Assembly (NCBI RefSeq): GCF_031143425.1
Contig: NC_090438.1
Span: 772,345,138-772,409,137 of the forward strand
Direction of reading: 5' to 3'
DNA length: 64,000 nt
Source: Pleurodeles waltl
Taxonomy: Eukaryota; Chordata; Amphibia; Caudata; Salamandridae
Shown here in pieces: positions 31,389 to 41,990 of the stretch (positions are counted from its first letter, which is position 1; every line of letters begins with the position of its first letter). The position numbers and the translations under genes are program-made. Under the pieces are notes generated by a model. The model was not told the origin of the DNA. It saw nothing but the letters and a program-made list of their open reading frames with translations, and did no database searches.

Positions 31389-34115
31389 TCCAAAGGCAAG
31401 AAAAATGGAACACATAGGGTCTATTGGGAAGATGGACTCCTGTACACTGAGGCAAGAGATCCCAACCCTGGTGCCACTCGGAGAGTGGTAGTGCCTCAGA
31501 GTTTCAGAGAGTTTATTCTGACCTTAGCCCATGATATTCCCCTTGCTGGGCATTTGGGACCAACCAAGACGTGGGAGAGGTTAGTCAACCACTTCTACTG
31601 GCCCAATATGTCCCAGAAGGTTAAGGAGTTTTGCCTCTCCTGCCCCACCTGTCAAGCCAGTGGTAAGACAGGTGGGCATCCAAAGGCCCCCCTCATTCCA
31701 CTTCCAGTGGTGGGGGTCCCCTTTGAAAGAGTGGGTGTGGACATAGTGGGTCCACTAGAACCTCCCACAGCCTCAGGAAATATGTACATCCTAGTAGTAG
31801 TGGATCATGCTACTAGGTATCCTGAAGCTATTCCCCTTAGGTCGACTACTGCCCCTGCAGTAGCCAAGGCCCTCATTGGTATCTTTACCAGAGTGGGTTT
31901 CCCTAAGGAGGTGGTGTCTGACAGGGGTACCAACTTCATGTCAGCATACCTAAAACACATGTGGAATGAGTGTGGAGTGACTTATAAGTTCACTACACCA
32001 TATCATCCACAAACTAATGGCCTTGTTGAGAGATTCAACAAGACATTAAAGGGCATGATCATGGGGCTCCCAGAAAAACTCAAAAGGAGATGGGATGTCC
32101 TCCTGCCATGTCTGCTTTTCGCTTACAGAGAGGTGCCTCAGAAGGGAGTAGGGTTCTCACCCTTTGAACTTCTGTTTGGCCACCCTGTAAGGGGACCACT
32201 TGCTCTTGTTAAAGAAGGCTGGGAGAGACCTCTTCATGAGCCTAAACAAGACATAGTGGACTATGTACTTGGCCTTCGCTCAAGAATGGCAGAGTACATG
32301 GAAAAGGCAAGTAAAAACCTTGAGGCCAGCCAACAGCTCCAGAAGTTTTGGTATGACCAAAAGGCTGCAATGGTTGAATTTCAACCAGGGCAGAAAGTCT
32401 GGGTTTTGGAGCCTGTGGCTCCCAGGGCACTTCAGGACAGATGGAGTGGCCCTTACCCAATCCTGGAAAAGAAGAGTCAGGTCACCTACCTGGTGGACCT
32501 AGGCACAAGCAGGAGCCCCAAGAGGGTGATCCATGTAAACCGCCTAAAACTCTTCCATGACAGGGCTGATGTAAATCTGTTGATGGTAACAGATGAGGAC
32601 CAGGAAGCTGAGAGTGACCCTCTCCCTGATCTCCTCTCATCAGACCCTAAAGATGGCTCAGTGGATGGAGTGATCTATTTAGACACCCTCTCTGGCCAAC
32701 AGCAAGCTGACTGTAGGAAGGTCCTACAACAGTTTGCTGAGCTCTTTTCCCTAACCCCTGGTCAGACACACCTGTGTACCCATGATGTGGACACAGGAGA
32801 CAGCATGCCTGTCAAAAACAAAATCTTCAGACAGTCTGATCAAGTTAAGGAAAGCATCAAGGTGGAAGCCCACAAGATGCTGGAATTGGGAGTAATTGAG
32901 TACTCTGACAGCCCCTGGGCTAGCCCAGTGGTCTTAGTCCCCAAACCTCATACCAAAGAAGGAAAGAGAGAGATGAGGTTTTGTGTGGACTACAGAGGAC
33001 TTAACTCTGTCACCAAGACAGATGCCCATCCCATTCCTAGAGCTGGCGAGCTGATTGACAAATTAGGTGCTGCCAAATTCTTAAGTACCTTTGACTTAAC
33101 AGCAGTGTACTGGCAAATCAAAATGGCACCTGGAGCAAAAGAGAAAACAGCATTCTCCACACCTGATGGGCATTATCAGTTTACTGTTATGCCCTTTGGT
33201 TTAAAGAATGCCCCTGCCACCTTCCAAAGGTTGGTGAATCAAGTCCTTGCTGGGTTGGAATCCTTTAGTGCAGCTTATCTTGATGATATTGCTGTCTTCA
33301 GCTCCACCTGGCAGGATCACCTGGTCCACCTGAAGAAGGTTTTGAAGGCTCTGCAATCAGCAGGCCTCTCTATCAAGGCATCCAAATGCCAGATAGGGCA
33401 GGGAACTGTGGTTTACTTGGGACACCTTGTAGGTGGAGGCCAAGTTCAGCCACTCCAGCCTAAGATCCAGACTATTCTGAACTGGGCAGCTCCAAAAACC
33501 CAGACTCAAGTCAGGGCATTCCTTGGCTTGACTGGGTACTATAGGAGGTTTGTGAAGGGATATGGATCCATTGTGACAGCCCTCACAGAACTCACTTCCA
33601 AGAAAATGCCCAAGAAGGTAAACTGGACTGTAGAATGCCAACAGGCCTTTGACACCCTGAAACAAGCTATGTGCACAGCACCAGTTCTAAAAGCTCCAGA
33701 TTACTCCAAGCAGTTCATTGTGCAGACAGATGCCCCTGAACATGGGATAGGGGCAGTTTTGTCCCAAACAAATAATGATGGCCTTGACCAGCCTGTTGCT
33801 TTCATTAGCAGGAGGTTACTCCCCAGGGAGCAGCGTTGGAGTGCCATTGAGAGGGAGGCCTTTGCTGTGGTTTGGTCCCTGAAGAAGCTGAGACCATACC
33901 TCTTTGGTACTCACTTCCTAGTTCAGACTGACCACAGACCTCTTAGATGGCTGATGCAAATGAAAGGTGAAAATCCAAAACTGTTGAGGTGGTCCATCTC
34001 CCTACAGGGAATGGACTTTATAGTGGAACACAGACCTGGGACTGCCCATGCCAATGCAGATGGCCTTTTCAGGTTCTTCCACTTAGAAAATGAAGACTCT
34101 CTTGGGAAAGGTTAG
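31389..34115 (+). CDS. pol: Gmr1-like Pol (integrase, reverse transcriptase, RNase H)
   Basis: After the TAG the same frame stays open for 908 codons; no ATG starts it. The integrase comes first: an HHCC finger (about 31530-31660), then D at 31740-31742, D at 31920-31922 and E at 32028-32030 (D-35-E), and a GPY-type motif (SGPYPIL, about 32445) with no chromodomain. The RT follows: CVDYRGLN near 32982, STFDLTAVYWQI near 33085, MPFGLKNAP near 33190 and YLDD at 33276-33287. RNase H is at about 33720-34080, with an Asp in QTDAPEHG, a Glu in EREAFAVV and an Asp in QTDHRPL. Having integrase ahead of RT is the Gmr1 hallmark. No internal stop or frameshift is seen. Confidence 0.95.
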   Translation, partial: SKGKKNGTHRVYWEDGLLYTEARDPNPGATRRVVVPQSFREFILTLAHDIPLAGHLGPTKTWERLVNHFYWPNMSQKVKEFCLSCPTCQASGKTGGHPKAPLIPLPVVGVPFERVGVDIVGPLEPPTASGNMYILVVVDHATRYPEAIPLRSTTAPAVAKALIGIFTRVGFPKEVVSDRGTNFMSAYLKHMWNECGVTYKFTTPYHPQTNGLVERFNKTLKGMIMGLPEKLKRRWDVLLPCLLFAYREVPQKGVGFSPFELLFGHPVRGPLALVKEGWERPLHEPKQDIVDYVLGLRSRMAEYMEKASKNLEASQQLQKFWYDQKAAMVEFQPGQKVWVLEPVAPRALQDRWSGPYPILEKKSQVTYLVDLGTSRSPKRVIHVNRLKLFHDRADVNLLMVTDEDQEAESDPLPDLLSSDPKDGSVDGVIYLDTLSGQQQADCRKVLQQFAELFSLTPGQTHLCTHDVDTGDSMPVKNKIFRQSDQVKESIKVEAHKMLELGVIEYSDSPWASPVVLVPKPHTKEGKREMRFCVDYRGLNSVTKTDAHPIPRAGELIDKLGAAKFLSTFDLTAVYWQIKMAPGAKEKTAFSTPDGHYQFTVMPFGLKNAPATFQRLVNQVLAGLESFSAAYLDDIAVFSSTWQDHLVHLKKVLKALQSAGLSIKASKCQIGQGTVVYLGHLVGGGQVQPLQPKIQTILNWAAPKTQTQVRAFLGLTGYYRRFVKGYGSIVTALTELTSKKMPKKVNWTVECQQAFDTLKQAMCTAPVLKAPDYSKQFIVQTDAPEHGIGAVLSQTNNDGLDQPVAFISRRLLPREQRWSAIEREAFAVVWSLKKLRPYLFGTHFLVQTDHRPLRWLMQMKGENPKLLRWSISLQGMDFIVEHRPGTAHANADGLFRFFHLENEDSLGKG

Positions 34116-34130
34116 TCTCATCCTCTTTCG

Positions 34131-34148
34131 TTTGGGGGGGGGGGGTTG
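34131..34148 (+). promoter_or_regulatory. Polypurine tract of the Gmr1-like element
   Basis: A run of about a dozen Gs (about 34134-34145) then TTG directly precedes the 3' LTR start at 34149. It is nearly all G instead of mixed A/G. Confidence 0.6.
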
Positions 34149-36831
34149 TGTAAGGAAATGCCTCCTTGGCATAGTTACCCCCTGACTTTTTGCCTTTGCT
34201 GATGCTATGTTTTGAATTGAAAGTGTGCTGAGGCCTGCTAACCAGGCCCCAGCACCAGTGTTCTTTCCCTAACCTGTACTTTTGATTCCACAATTGGCAC
34301 ACCCTGGCATCCAGGTAAGTCCCTTGTAACTGGTACCCCTGGTACCAAGGGCCCTGATGCCAGGGAAGGTCTCTAAGGGCTGCAGCATATCTTATGCCAC
34401 CCTGGGGACCCCTCACTCAGCACAGACATACTGCTTGCCAGCTTGTGTGTGCTGGTGAGAACAAAACGAGTAAGTCGACATGGCACTCCCCTCAGGGTGC
34501 CATGCCAACCTCACACTGCCTATGCAGTATAGATAAGTCACCCCTCTAGTAGGCCTTACAGCCCTAAGGCAGGGTGCACTATACCATAGGTGAGGGCACC
34601 AGTACATGAGTACTGTGCCCCTACAGTGTCTAAGCCAAACCTTAGACATTGTAAGTGCAGGGTAGCCATAAGAGTATATGGTCTGGGAGTCTGTCAAACA
34701 CGGACTCCACAGAACCATAATGGCTACACTGAAAACTGGGAAGTTTGGTATCAAACTTCTCAGCACAATAAATGCACACTGATGCCAGTGTACATTTTAT
34801 TGTAAAATACACCCCAGAGGGCACCTTAGAGGTGCCCCCTGAAACCTTAACCGACTATCTGTGTAGGCTGACTAGTTCCAGCAGCCTGCCACAACCGAGA
34901 CATGTTGCTGGCCCCATGGGGAGAGTGCCTTTGTCACTCTGAGGCCAGTAACAAAGCCTGCACTGGGTGGAGATGCTAACACCTCCCCCAGGCAGGAGCT
35001 GTCACACCTGGCGGTGAGCCTCAAAGGCTCACCCCTTTGTGCCAACACCGCAGGACACTCCAGCTAGTGGAGTTGCCCGCCCCCTCCGGCCGCGGCCCCC
35101 ACTTTTGGCGGCAAGGCCGGAGAAAATAATGAGAATAACAAGGAGGAGTCACTGGCCAGTCAGGACAGCCCCTAAGGTGTCCTGAGCTGAAGTGACTCTA
35201 ACTTTTAGAAATCCTCCATCTTGCAGATGGAGGATTCCCCAATAGGATTAGGGATGTGACCCCCTCCCCTTGGGAGGAGGCACAAAGAGTGTGTACCCAC
35301 CCTCAGGGATAGTAGCCATTGGCTACTAACGCCTCAGACCTAAACACGCCCTTAAATATAGTATTCAAGGGCTCCCCTGAACCTAAGAATTTAGATTCCT
35401 GCAACTTACCGAAGAAGAAGACTGCTGAGCTGAAAACCCCTGCAGAAGAAGAAAGAAGACACCAACTGCTTTGGCCCCAGTCCTACCGGCCTGTCTCCTG
35501 CCTTCTAAAGAACCCTGCTCCAGCGACGCTTTCTCCAGGACCAGCGACCTCTGAATCCTCAGAGGACTGCCTTACTTCCAAGAGACCAAGAAACTCCCGA
35601 GGACAGCGGCACTGCTCCAAAAGAACTGCAACTTTGTTTCAAGGAGCAGCTTTAAAGACCCCTGCAACTCCCCGCAAGAAGCATGAGACTTGCAACACTG
35701 CACCCGGCGACCCCGACTCGACTGGTGGAGAACCAACACCTCAGGGAGGACCCTCCGGCGACTCCGAGTCCGTGAGTAACCAAAGTTGTCCCCCCTGAGC
35801 CCCCACAGCGACGCCTGCAGAGGGAATCCCGAGGCTCCCCCTGACCGCGACTGCCTGAACTCCATTTCCCGACGGCTGGAAACGACCCTGCACCCGCAGC
35901 CCCCAGCACCTAAAGGAACGGAACTCCTGTGCAGGAGTGACCCCCAGGAGGCCCTCTCCCTTGCCCAGGTGGTGGCTACCCCGAGGAGCCCCCCCCTTGC
36001 CTGCCTGCGACGCTGAAGAGATCCCTTGATCTCTCATTGCTTTACATTGAAAACCCGACGCTTGTTTCTACACTGCACCCGGCCGCCCCAGTGCCGCTGA
36101 GGGTGTACTTTTTGTGTGAACTTGTGTCCCCCCCGGTGCCCTACAAAACCCCCCTGGTCTGCCCTCCGAAGACGCGGGTACTTACCTGCTGGCAGACCGG
36201 AACCGGGGCACCCCCTTCTCTCCATTGAAGCCTATGCGTTTTGGGCACCTCTTTGACCTCTGCACCTGACCGACCCTGAGCTGCTGGTGTGGTAACTTTG
36301 GGGTTGCTCTGAACCCCCAACGGTGGGCTACCTTGGACCAAAAACTGAAACCTGTAAGTGACTTGCTTACGTGTGAAAAATAACAAAAACTTACCTCCCC
36401 CAGGAACGGTGAAAATTGCACTGTGTCCACTTTTAAAACAGCTTATTGTGTTTTATGTAAAAAGTATTCATGCTAGTGTAATGATTTAAAGTTCCTGAAG
36501 TACTTACCTGCAATACCTTTCAAATGAGATATTACATGTAGAATTTGAACCTGTGGTTCTTAAAATAAACTAAGAAAAGATATTTTTCTATAACAAAACC
36601 TATTGGCTGGATTTGTCTTAGAGTGTGTGTTCCTCATTTATTGCCTGTGTGTATGTACAACAAATGCTTAACACTACTCCTTTGATAAGCCTATTGCTCG
36701 ACCACACTACCACAAAATAAAGCATTAGTATTATCTCTTTTTGCCACTATCTTACCTCTAAGGGGAACCCTTGGACTCTGTGCATACTATTCCTTACTTT
36801 GAAATAGTGCATACAGAGCCAACTTCCTACA
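34149..36831 (+). repeat. 3' LTR of the Gmr1-like element
   Basis: 2,683 bp, TGTAAGGAAATGCC to AACTTCCTACA, AATAAA at 36564-36569. It keeps the hairpins at 34741-34763 and 34767-34799 that are absent from the 5' LTR. The TATA-like box reads TATTCAAG here. ACTGG follows. Confidence 0.92.
34741..34802. repeat. Two adjacent hairpins in the 3' LTR only
   Basis: Hairpin 1 has arms AAGTTTG / CAAACTT around GTAT (34741-34758). Hairpin 2 pairs about 34765-34779 with 34784-34802 (ACAATAAA...CACTG against CAGTG...TTTATTGT). The 5' LTR has exactly the flanks and the intervening CAC, but neither hairpin. Confidence 0.8.
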
Positions 36832-36836
36832 ACTGG

Positions 36837-37108
36837 TATCCAGAATATTCAATGCTTCGAGCACTGCTGGGATTGTCCATTTCTTTAAGGCTGTCAGGTC
36901 TGGATTTGTGTCCATCTTCCAGACTGTTTTCGGAGTCATCCCATCAGCCATCCATTCACCCCTTTCAAGCGTGTTTGGCGGTTTTCCGATTATTTTGGCA
37001 TTGATTGGCGCACTACTAGTGCTATTTCTTCTGATCCGCAGTGGTTGTTTCTTTTCAGCTACAAAGAGCAATGGAGCTGCTCTCACCAGCTCAACTCTGC
37101 CGTGAACG
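36837..37108 (+). pseudogene. ERV env, 3' part (membrane anchor)
   Basis: This resumes the env gene after the Gmr1 insertion. The frame ending at 37105 has a Phe/Val/Ile-rich membrane-proximal stretch. About 21 uninterrupted hydrophobic residues follow near 36975-37038 (ILALIGALLVLFLLI core), then Arg and a short tail ending in a stop. This is the expected C-terminal anchor and cytoplasmic tail of a retroviral Env. Confidence 0.7.
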
Positions 37109-37561
37109 CATGGTTCGGATCTTCGATGCCTCCTTGCTGGTGGAGTTGGAGCGTGAATGGTCGTTGTTATTCCGGCCACTTCTCTGGTGCATACACAACC
37201 AGTTTTCCGCTGCGTGTGGTGCCTCTTCGAACACCTGCCTATAGTGTGTCTTGCTGTTGCACCGGCATCTCCTGTGGACCAAGAACTACTGATGTCCCCG
37301 ATGAGGGTTCATTCACGGTCGTGCCCCTTGAGACTAAGGCTGCTCCGCGAGGCCACTTATGAGCCTTTGGTTATACCCTCTACTATGGAGAACGGCACTG
37401 CTGCAGGTGGACCTGCACAAGAGACTGACACGCACTACTGCTCTGTGGATCCGTCTGCCCATCCAGGGATCGATCTAACATCTGACGATGTGGACTCATT
37501 CTTGAGGTCCTTGATTGGTGACCTCGATAACACTCTTCGAGATCATGACTATAGCAAATAA
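37071..37561 (+). pseudogene. Possible accessory gene remnant between env and 3' LTR
   Basis: Two frames are protein-like. One runs from ATG 37071 to a TAG at 37242-37244 (57 aa, amphipathic, MELLSPAQLCRERM onward). A second, in a different frame, has ATG 37385 and ends at 37561. It encodes an acidic 58-aa tail with DDVDSFLRSLIGDLDNTL, a pattern like acidic-hydrophobic activation domains. They could be the two ends of one frameshifted gene. Foamy viruses carry a transactivator gene in this position, but I have no homology and the region may be noncoding. Confidence 0.35.
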
Positions 37562-37823
37562 TTTGATGATTTGGCTTGCCATTCCCGATTCAAAGTATGC
37601 ATTTAAATTGCCATTACTTTGGCCTGCTGTGCTGGTCATGGTCGACATTAAGTCTCTTTGTATGTGTTTATTAACTAATATTTTAACTACTACTTTTTAA
37701 CATATTTTTAAAACAGACCTTTTAGCTAGTTTTATGCTTTCAGCTTTTAGTCCAGAGCAATTTTAGCGTTTGGATTCATTCACCTTCGGTGGCGTCCAGT
37801 TATGCTGTCATACTTGTTACGGC

Positions 37824-37834
37824 AATGGGGAGGG
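37824..37834 (+). promoter_or_regulatory. Polypurine tract of the ERV
   Basis: AATGGGGAGGG lies directly before the 3' LTR TG at 37835. Confidence 0.7.
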
Positions 37835-38933
37835 TGTAGTGAATCCTAGTTTGTTTTAATGGGATAACAGGAGTTAGCTTAGCCTTCGGTTTGCAGACTC
37901 ATGCCCTCGTCACCTAGTGACTTTTAACCTACTTAACTTGCTCTGTCTTAGCCCATTTAATTATTTAAGTCTTCTAAGATGGCTGCCTTGTTTATAGTTA
38001 GGCCACTTGTTATGAGTTGCATTATCAGTGCCACCGCGCTAAGGCATCAGGATCAAGTGACAAAGACAAAAATACTGTAAGTGTTCACATTTAGGGACTT
38101 TCCCTCTTCATGCTTTCGAGGGAATTGTTTATATTAATTGCAGTCCCAAGCATGCCTGTTATCTATTGTTTGAGAACACACCTACGTCAGGGCTCCAAGT
38201 AGATCTGTATAAATACACCACACTTTAGACAGATAATCAGAGGGATTCCGACTAGAGGGTATCACCACCATCGCCGACATCGATGCTGCACGTCATCTTG
38301 GCGCTGACTCAGTCTTCGTGTCCCTACGGAGCCTGGGATAGAGACCTCATTCCAAGGTAACGAGGGTTGGGGGCTCCTCTGATGGACATGGCATTGGCAG
38401 ATTAGGTTTAACATACCCAGCTCTCTTTCAGGTAGGAGGTTAAGCCTATCATGATAGGGTATTGGGACATATTACACACTTTATGTCTTCTCATGTTATT
38501 GCAAGATGGTGTGGGTCTTTGTTATAATGACTCTTGTCTTTACAATTCTGTTTCTTGCACTGTTCATTATCCTAATCATTGCGGCCCATGCAACTTATCG
38601 CAGATTGCACTTGTGTTAAATAAAAACTATTGAAACTTTACTGCATCTTCATTATTGCCTGTGTTTGGTTGAGACATGATATATCTGTGAGAAAGGGGTA
38701 ATCTCCGTTTAACCGCGACACTCCCTGAGATGTCATGCTCTTGAGTCCATGCGTAAAGGCTGCCACAAATCACCTTTTACTATTTGGGTTTTTGGTGAGG
38801 TGCTGCTAGTGAGCAGGAAAGGTTGGGACGACAGTTGCAACTTGTTATAGGATAGGCATAGTCGCCTACAAACATAAGTACTGTCATCCTTAAACCAGCA
38901 GTCTTGCCTACAGCAAGAGTCCAAACTACGACA
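37835..38933 (+). repeat. 3' LTR of the foamy-like ERV
   Basis: 1,099 bp, TGTAGTGAATCC to CTACGACA, with TATAAATA at 38208-38215 and AATAAA at 38619-38624. GTAG follows at 38934-38937. Confidence 0.9.
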
Positions 38934-39004
38934 GTAGGTACATGTGGGACGTGTGGGGCAGAGTCAATCACATGTGGGTCCAGTGGTGGCCTCTGTGCCA
39001 ACAT
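38934..39004 (-). pseudogene. LINE copy B, ORF1 start fragment
   Basis: Reading minus from ATG 39004 gives MLAQRPPLDPHVIDS and continues without a frame change, over the GTAG duplication, into the Pro-rich frame at 15979-15802. The in-frame region upstream is open to about 39090, so an earlier non-ATG or lost start is possible. Confidence 0.6.
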
Positions 39005-39430
39005 CTGCACAGCCCGATCTTTTCCTCTACTTGTACCAACTCGAACACAATAGCTGAGAACAGGTAATTTGTCATTGAGGACTTAGCTGGAGAATGAGAA
39101 CCACCTTTGTTTACTTGTGCGCTGGACTTTCTTTTGCCCATGGTTGATCACGGCCTCACCTCGCATGTGCCTTACCTTATGTCCACAATAAAACCCCCTT
39201 AAATGGTAAGTTGTCAGAGGGGCGTCCAGTGCCAGGCTCTTCCGGGCAAAGAAGGGCCCGGTCCTGGCCCAGGCACGTGCCTGGGTGCGTCCCACACTGC
39301 AGGGCACCAACTGCGGTTTTATGCACAACACAGCGCAATGACGCTCCCCGCCTCTTCCTGGAGTTGAAATCAGCCTGGGAACTGTAGTCTGCCCACGTAT
39401 GCTCAGTCTCCACTCCTGGGGCTGTGTGTG
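39005..39430 (-). mobile_element. Probable 5' untranslated region of LINE copy B
   Basis: Upstream of the ORF1 start, the stretch 39160-39420 is GC-rich with several CpGs, unlike its A/T-rich surroundings, as for an internal LINE promoter. The exact 5' end cannot be placed. Confidence 0.4.
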
Positions 39431-41410
39431 TCTTCTTTAGTCAATGTCCCAGGACACTGGCAGCCCCAAAGGGAGTGTTAGATGTCTTCATCTTCAGAGC
39501 CAGATACCAGGAACATGCCTTTATGAAAAGTCTGTATTAGGGCTGGATCTTCTGAGGTAGGAAGGAAACTCACGTTATACTGCAGCTTATAGGAATATAT
39601 ATCACATTGGAAAATGCGAGTGAACTGTCTTCCCTCCACAGCTGGAGGGCAGTATTGGTGCTCCATATCAGAACCTGCTTTTTATTAGATGAAACATATC
39701 TCCTGTTTATGCTGTTTTTGTTTGACTGGCGAGAGGGAAGCTTCTGTTAATGAGGAGTAAGTCTTTTTTTTATTATTGGCTCATCAAAGGGGAGTGTAAA
39801 AAACATGGCCTCTCTATTTGTCAAGATTTGCATAATCAGTACTGAAGAAAGAAGAACTGTATTTTTAATTAGACTTTATCATATATTATCCTACACTATT
39901 ATCATTCAGGTCTTGCATTTATTCATTGGCGAGACATTTGATGTATTCTCAATAGGTCCACTGCAGCAGCTCATCTAAGTCCCCCTGTAGAACAGAAGGT
40001 GATGTGTGTTAAATACTTGGCCACAGTTTTCATGTTCCCTCAGGATTTTATAAAACAACCGTTAAAAATCCAGACTAAAAAGGAAAAAAATTATTCTCCT
40101 CCCGTCCTTAGACAAATTCCCAGCCATTACCTACAGAAAAGAAGCTAAGAGGTGTGAACTCCCTGATCATTGTCTCTACCATCTGCACGCTGCCCTCCTT
40201 ATCTTACTCTTCTGACTCACCTTAGCACCTGTTCTTTCTCCAACTCGTGGTTTATTGCTTCTGTGCCAGACTCTGCTTCTGAAGCTCGTTGTGCCTATGG
40301 GCTATGTGGTGCATCAGTCCTTCCCAGACCATCCCTTGGAGCTGCAGTGTCTGTTTCCAACCCTACCCTCTTCTGCAAGGTCCTGGTCTTCTGAACTGTG
40401 GTCCTTCTTTGTGTTTTAGCATTTCCAAAGTTCTTCTGCTGCCAGGTTATTCGTCCTTTCATTACTCCGTGGCTGTTTTCCCACTCTCTCAGCTATCTTT
40501 GGTGGTCCCCAAAAACACCTGACCCTTTAGTACAGTTATGTGCTCAGTTTTCTGAACTTTGCAGCGTCTTACTAGAAGCTGAGAAATCACAGCACTCCAA
40601 CTCTGACATCCCACCCATCGGCACAGTGACAGATCACTGCTGTAGTCCCTTGGTTTTCTGCCATCACTATGTCCTTTCTTTTGTTCATATGCAAGGCTGG
40701 TTCTACTTGACTGTTACTTGCCACCCCCACCTTTTCTGGTGTGGTGTAATTGTGTAGTATACCCCGACAACTAATCCAGTAAGTCTAATCTGCCCCTCTC
40801 TCACCCTGAGGGTTTTTCAAAGCATTAGTCAGTATTATCTACAAGAGGCAGAGCTGTGCTTAACTCATTAAGGGCCAGCCACCAACACCTGACATTCGGG
40901 CACTGCTTAAAATTATGAATTTTCACTTACTCTTGACTGAAAGTGTACATGCATTTAATTTACTTATACAGTTTTACAGAGTACAAACTAGAACATTTTA
41001 CACATAGATACTTGTGTTTTTTACATCAGCTATCTTCACTTGGTTTAGTTTAGTTCATATGCTTTCTTTGCTGCCACGCAATCCTCGAGGGGCAGAGGGA
41101 GGGGAATTACATCTAATCAAATAAGATGCCCTAGGGCCTCAGAAAAACGTCCATAATGAAGTTTGCCTTTTAGGCCCAGAGTTCCTGAGATTACATCACC
41201 TGAGCCTAGGACGACCCCAGTTCATCATGATTCCTTGCTGTTGGTTCACTGTTTCTGGTTGCCTCCTGAACAGTTCCTTGGACCAGCCACTGGCGAGCTG
41301 ACTTCCTCACCAGCTCTGATGCTCCAAACCAGGAGTGCTGTACTAAACATCAGTTCCTGTGTGCGGTGTCCAAACATAATAAACACCCGTTAACAGTGTT
41401 AAATCCCATT
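39431..41410. other. No recognised feature
   Basis: Unremarkable sequence with short scattered frames, downstream of the SIRT5 terminal exon. No LTR, TIR or LINE domain was recognised. Confidence 0.5.
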
Positions 41411-41990
41411 TAGATAATTATTTGGAGACAAAAATCTCGTCTGAGTACGTACCCAACACAAATCATCACGCACCTGCGAAAATTCCACTTGGAGATAATA
41501 CGGCCGTAAGAAGCTCTCATGAAATTCCAGGTATAGAAGGTTTAGAGGAGAAACTGCAGGCTTTACGTGCGCTCCAGTTAATTAATTCAGGCAATCCCTT
41601 ACAGCACCATGAAGAATTTCTAGATCTGTGTGGTCGAAGAGCTTATACCCTTGTGAGCCGGTTTGGTCATGTATCTAGCCTGCCTACATCAACAAGGCCG
41701 CTAAACAGATTAAGGATGTGTCTTGGGTGTCCGCTGCACGTCTAAGTTGTCAGATGCAGTGACTGTCGGCCAGGCACCCAGTGATGCTGCAAACTGCTAG
41801 AAAGTTGGCCCAGGAGCTTTCCTTAGTGGATTCTCGAGTGTGTCAGCGCCATGGTGTCAGACGAGCACACTATAATACTGCTTTTGTACAATTGTATGAT
41901 AAGGCACAAATTAGCACTGTTAATGCACAAGAATGTATACTCAGAAACCTAAGAGGTGACATAATATCCACATTTTATTTTTACTGGTAA
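41411..41990 (+). pseudogene. Coding-like remnant, unrecognised
   Basis: The frame 41422-41745 and the frame 41781-41990 have protein-like composition. Between them another frame reads KAAKQIKDVSWVSAARL before a stop, so one older gene with two frameshifts is plausible. It contains a leucine-rich helical stretch (GLEEKLQALRALQLI). A run of 17 As follows at 42003-42019, which could be a retrocopy tail. I cannot name the family. Confidence 0.3.
41974..41979 (-). terminator. Candidate poly(A) signal for SIRT5
   Basis: AATAAA on the minus strand about 435 nt after the SIRT5 stop codon. It is the first one I found downstream of the stop. It is only one of several possible ends. Confidence 0.3.

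Larger units (their letters stand above)
26453..36831 (+). mobile_element. Gmr1-like gypsy retrotransposon with 2.6-kb LTRs
   Basis: A 10,379-bp element with LTRs at 26453-29067 and 34149-36831 and a 5-bp duplication ACTGG. The internal region has a gag-protease frame, then a pol frame in the order integrase, reverse transcriptase, RNase H. That order is copia-like, yet the domains are of gypsy type. This combination defines the Gmr1 group of deuterostome gypsy elements. Both frames are intact and LTR substitutions are few, so it is the youngest LTR element here. Confidence 0.92.
15984..38933 (+). mobile_element. Endogenous retrovirus, foamy-virus-like, with two nested insertions
   Basis: LTRs at 15984-17071 and 37835-38933 are flanked by the 4-bp duplication GTAG. 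Removing the Tc1/mariner and Gmr1 insertions leaves about 11 kb: gag, protease, RT-RNase H-integrase, env and a short region before the 3' LTR. Foamy-like traits are a Gag without a zinc knuckle, a YVDD RT, a primer site starting TGGCGCC, a 4-bp duplication, and an Env with a long N-terminal cytoplasmic leader, a membrane segment and two furin-like sites. Amphibian foamy-like ERVs are known. It is thoroughly inactivated. Confidence 0.75.
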
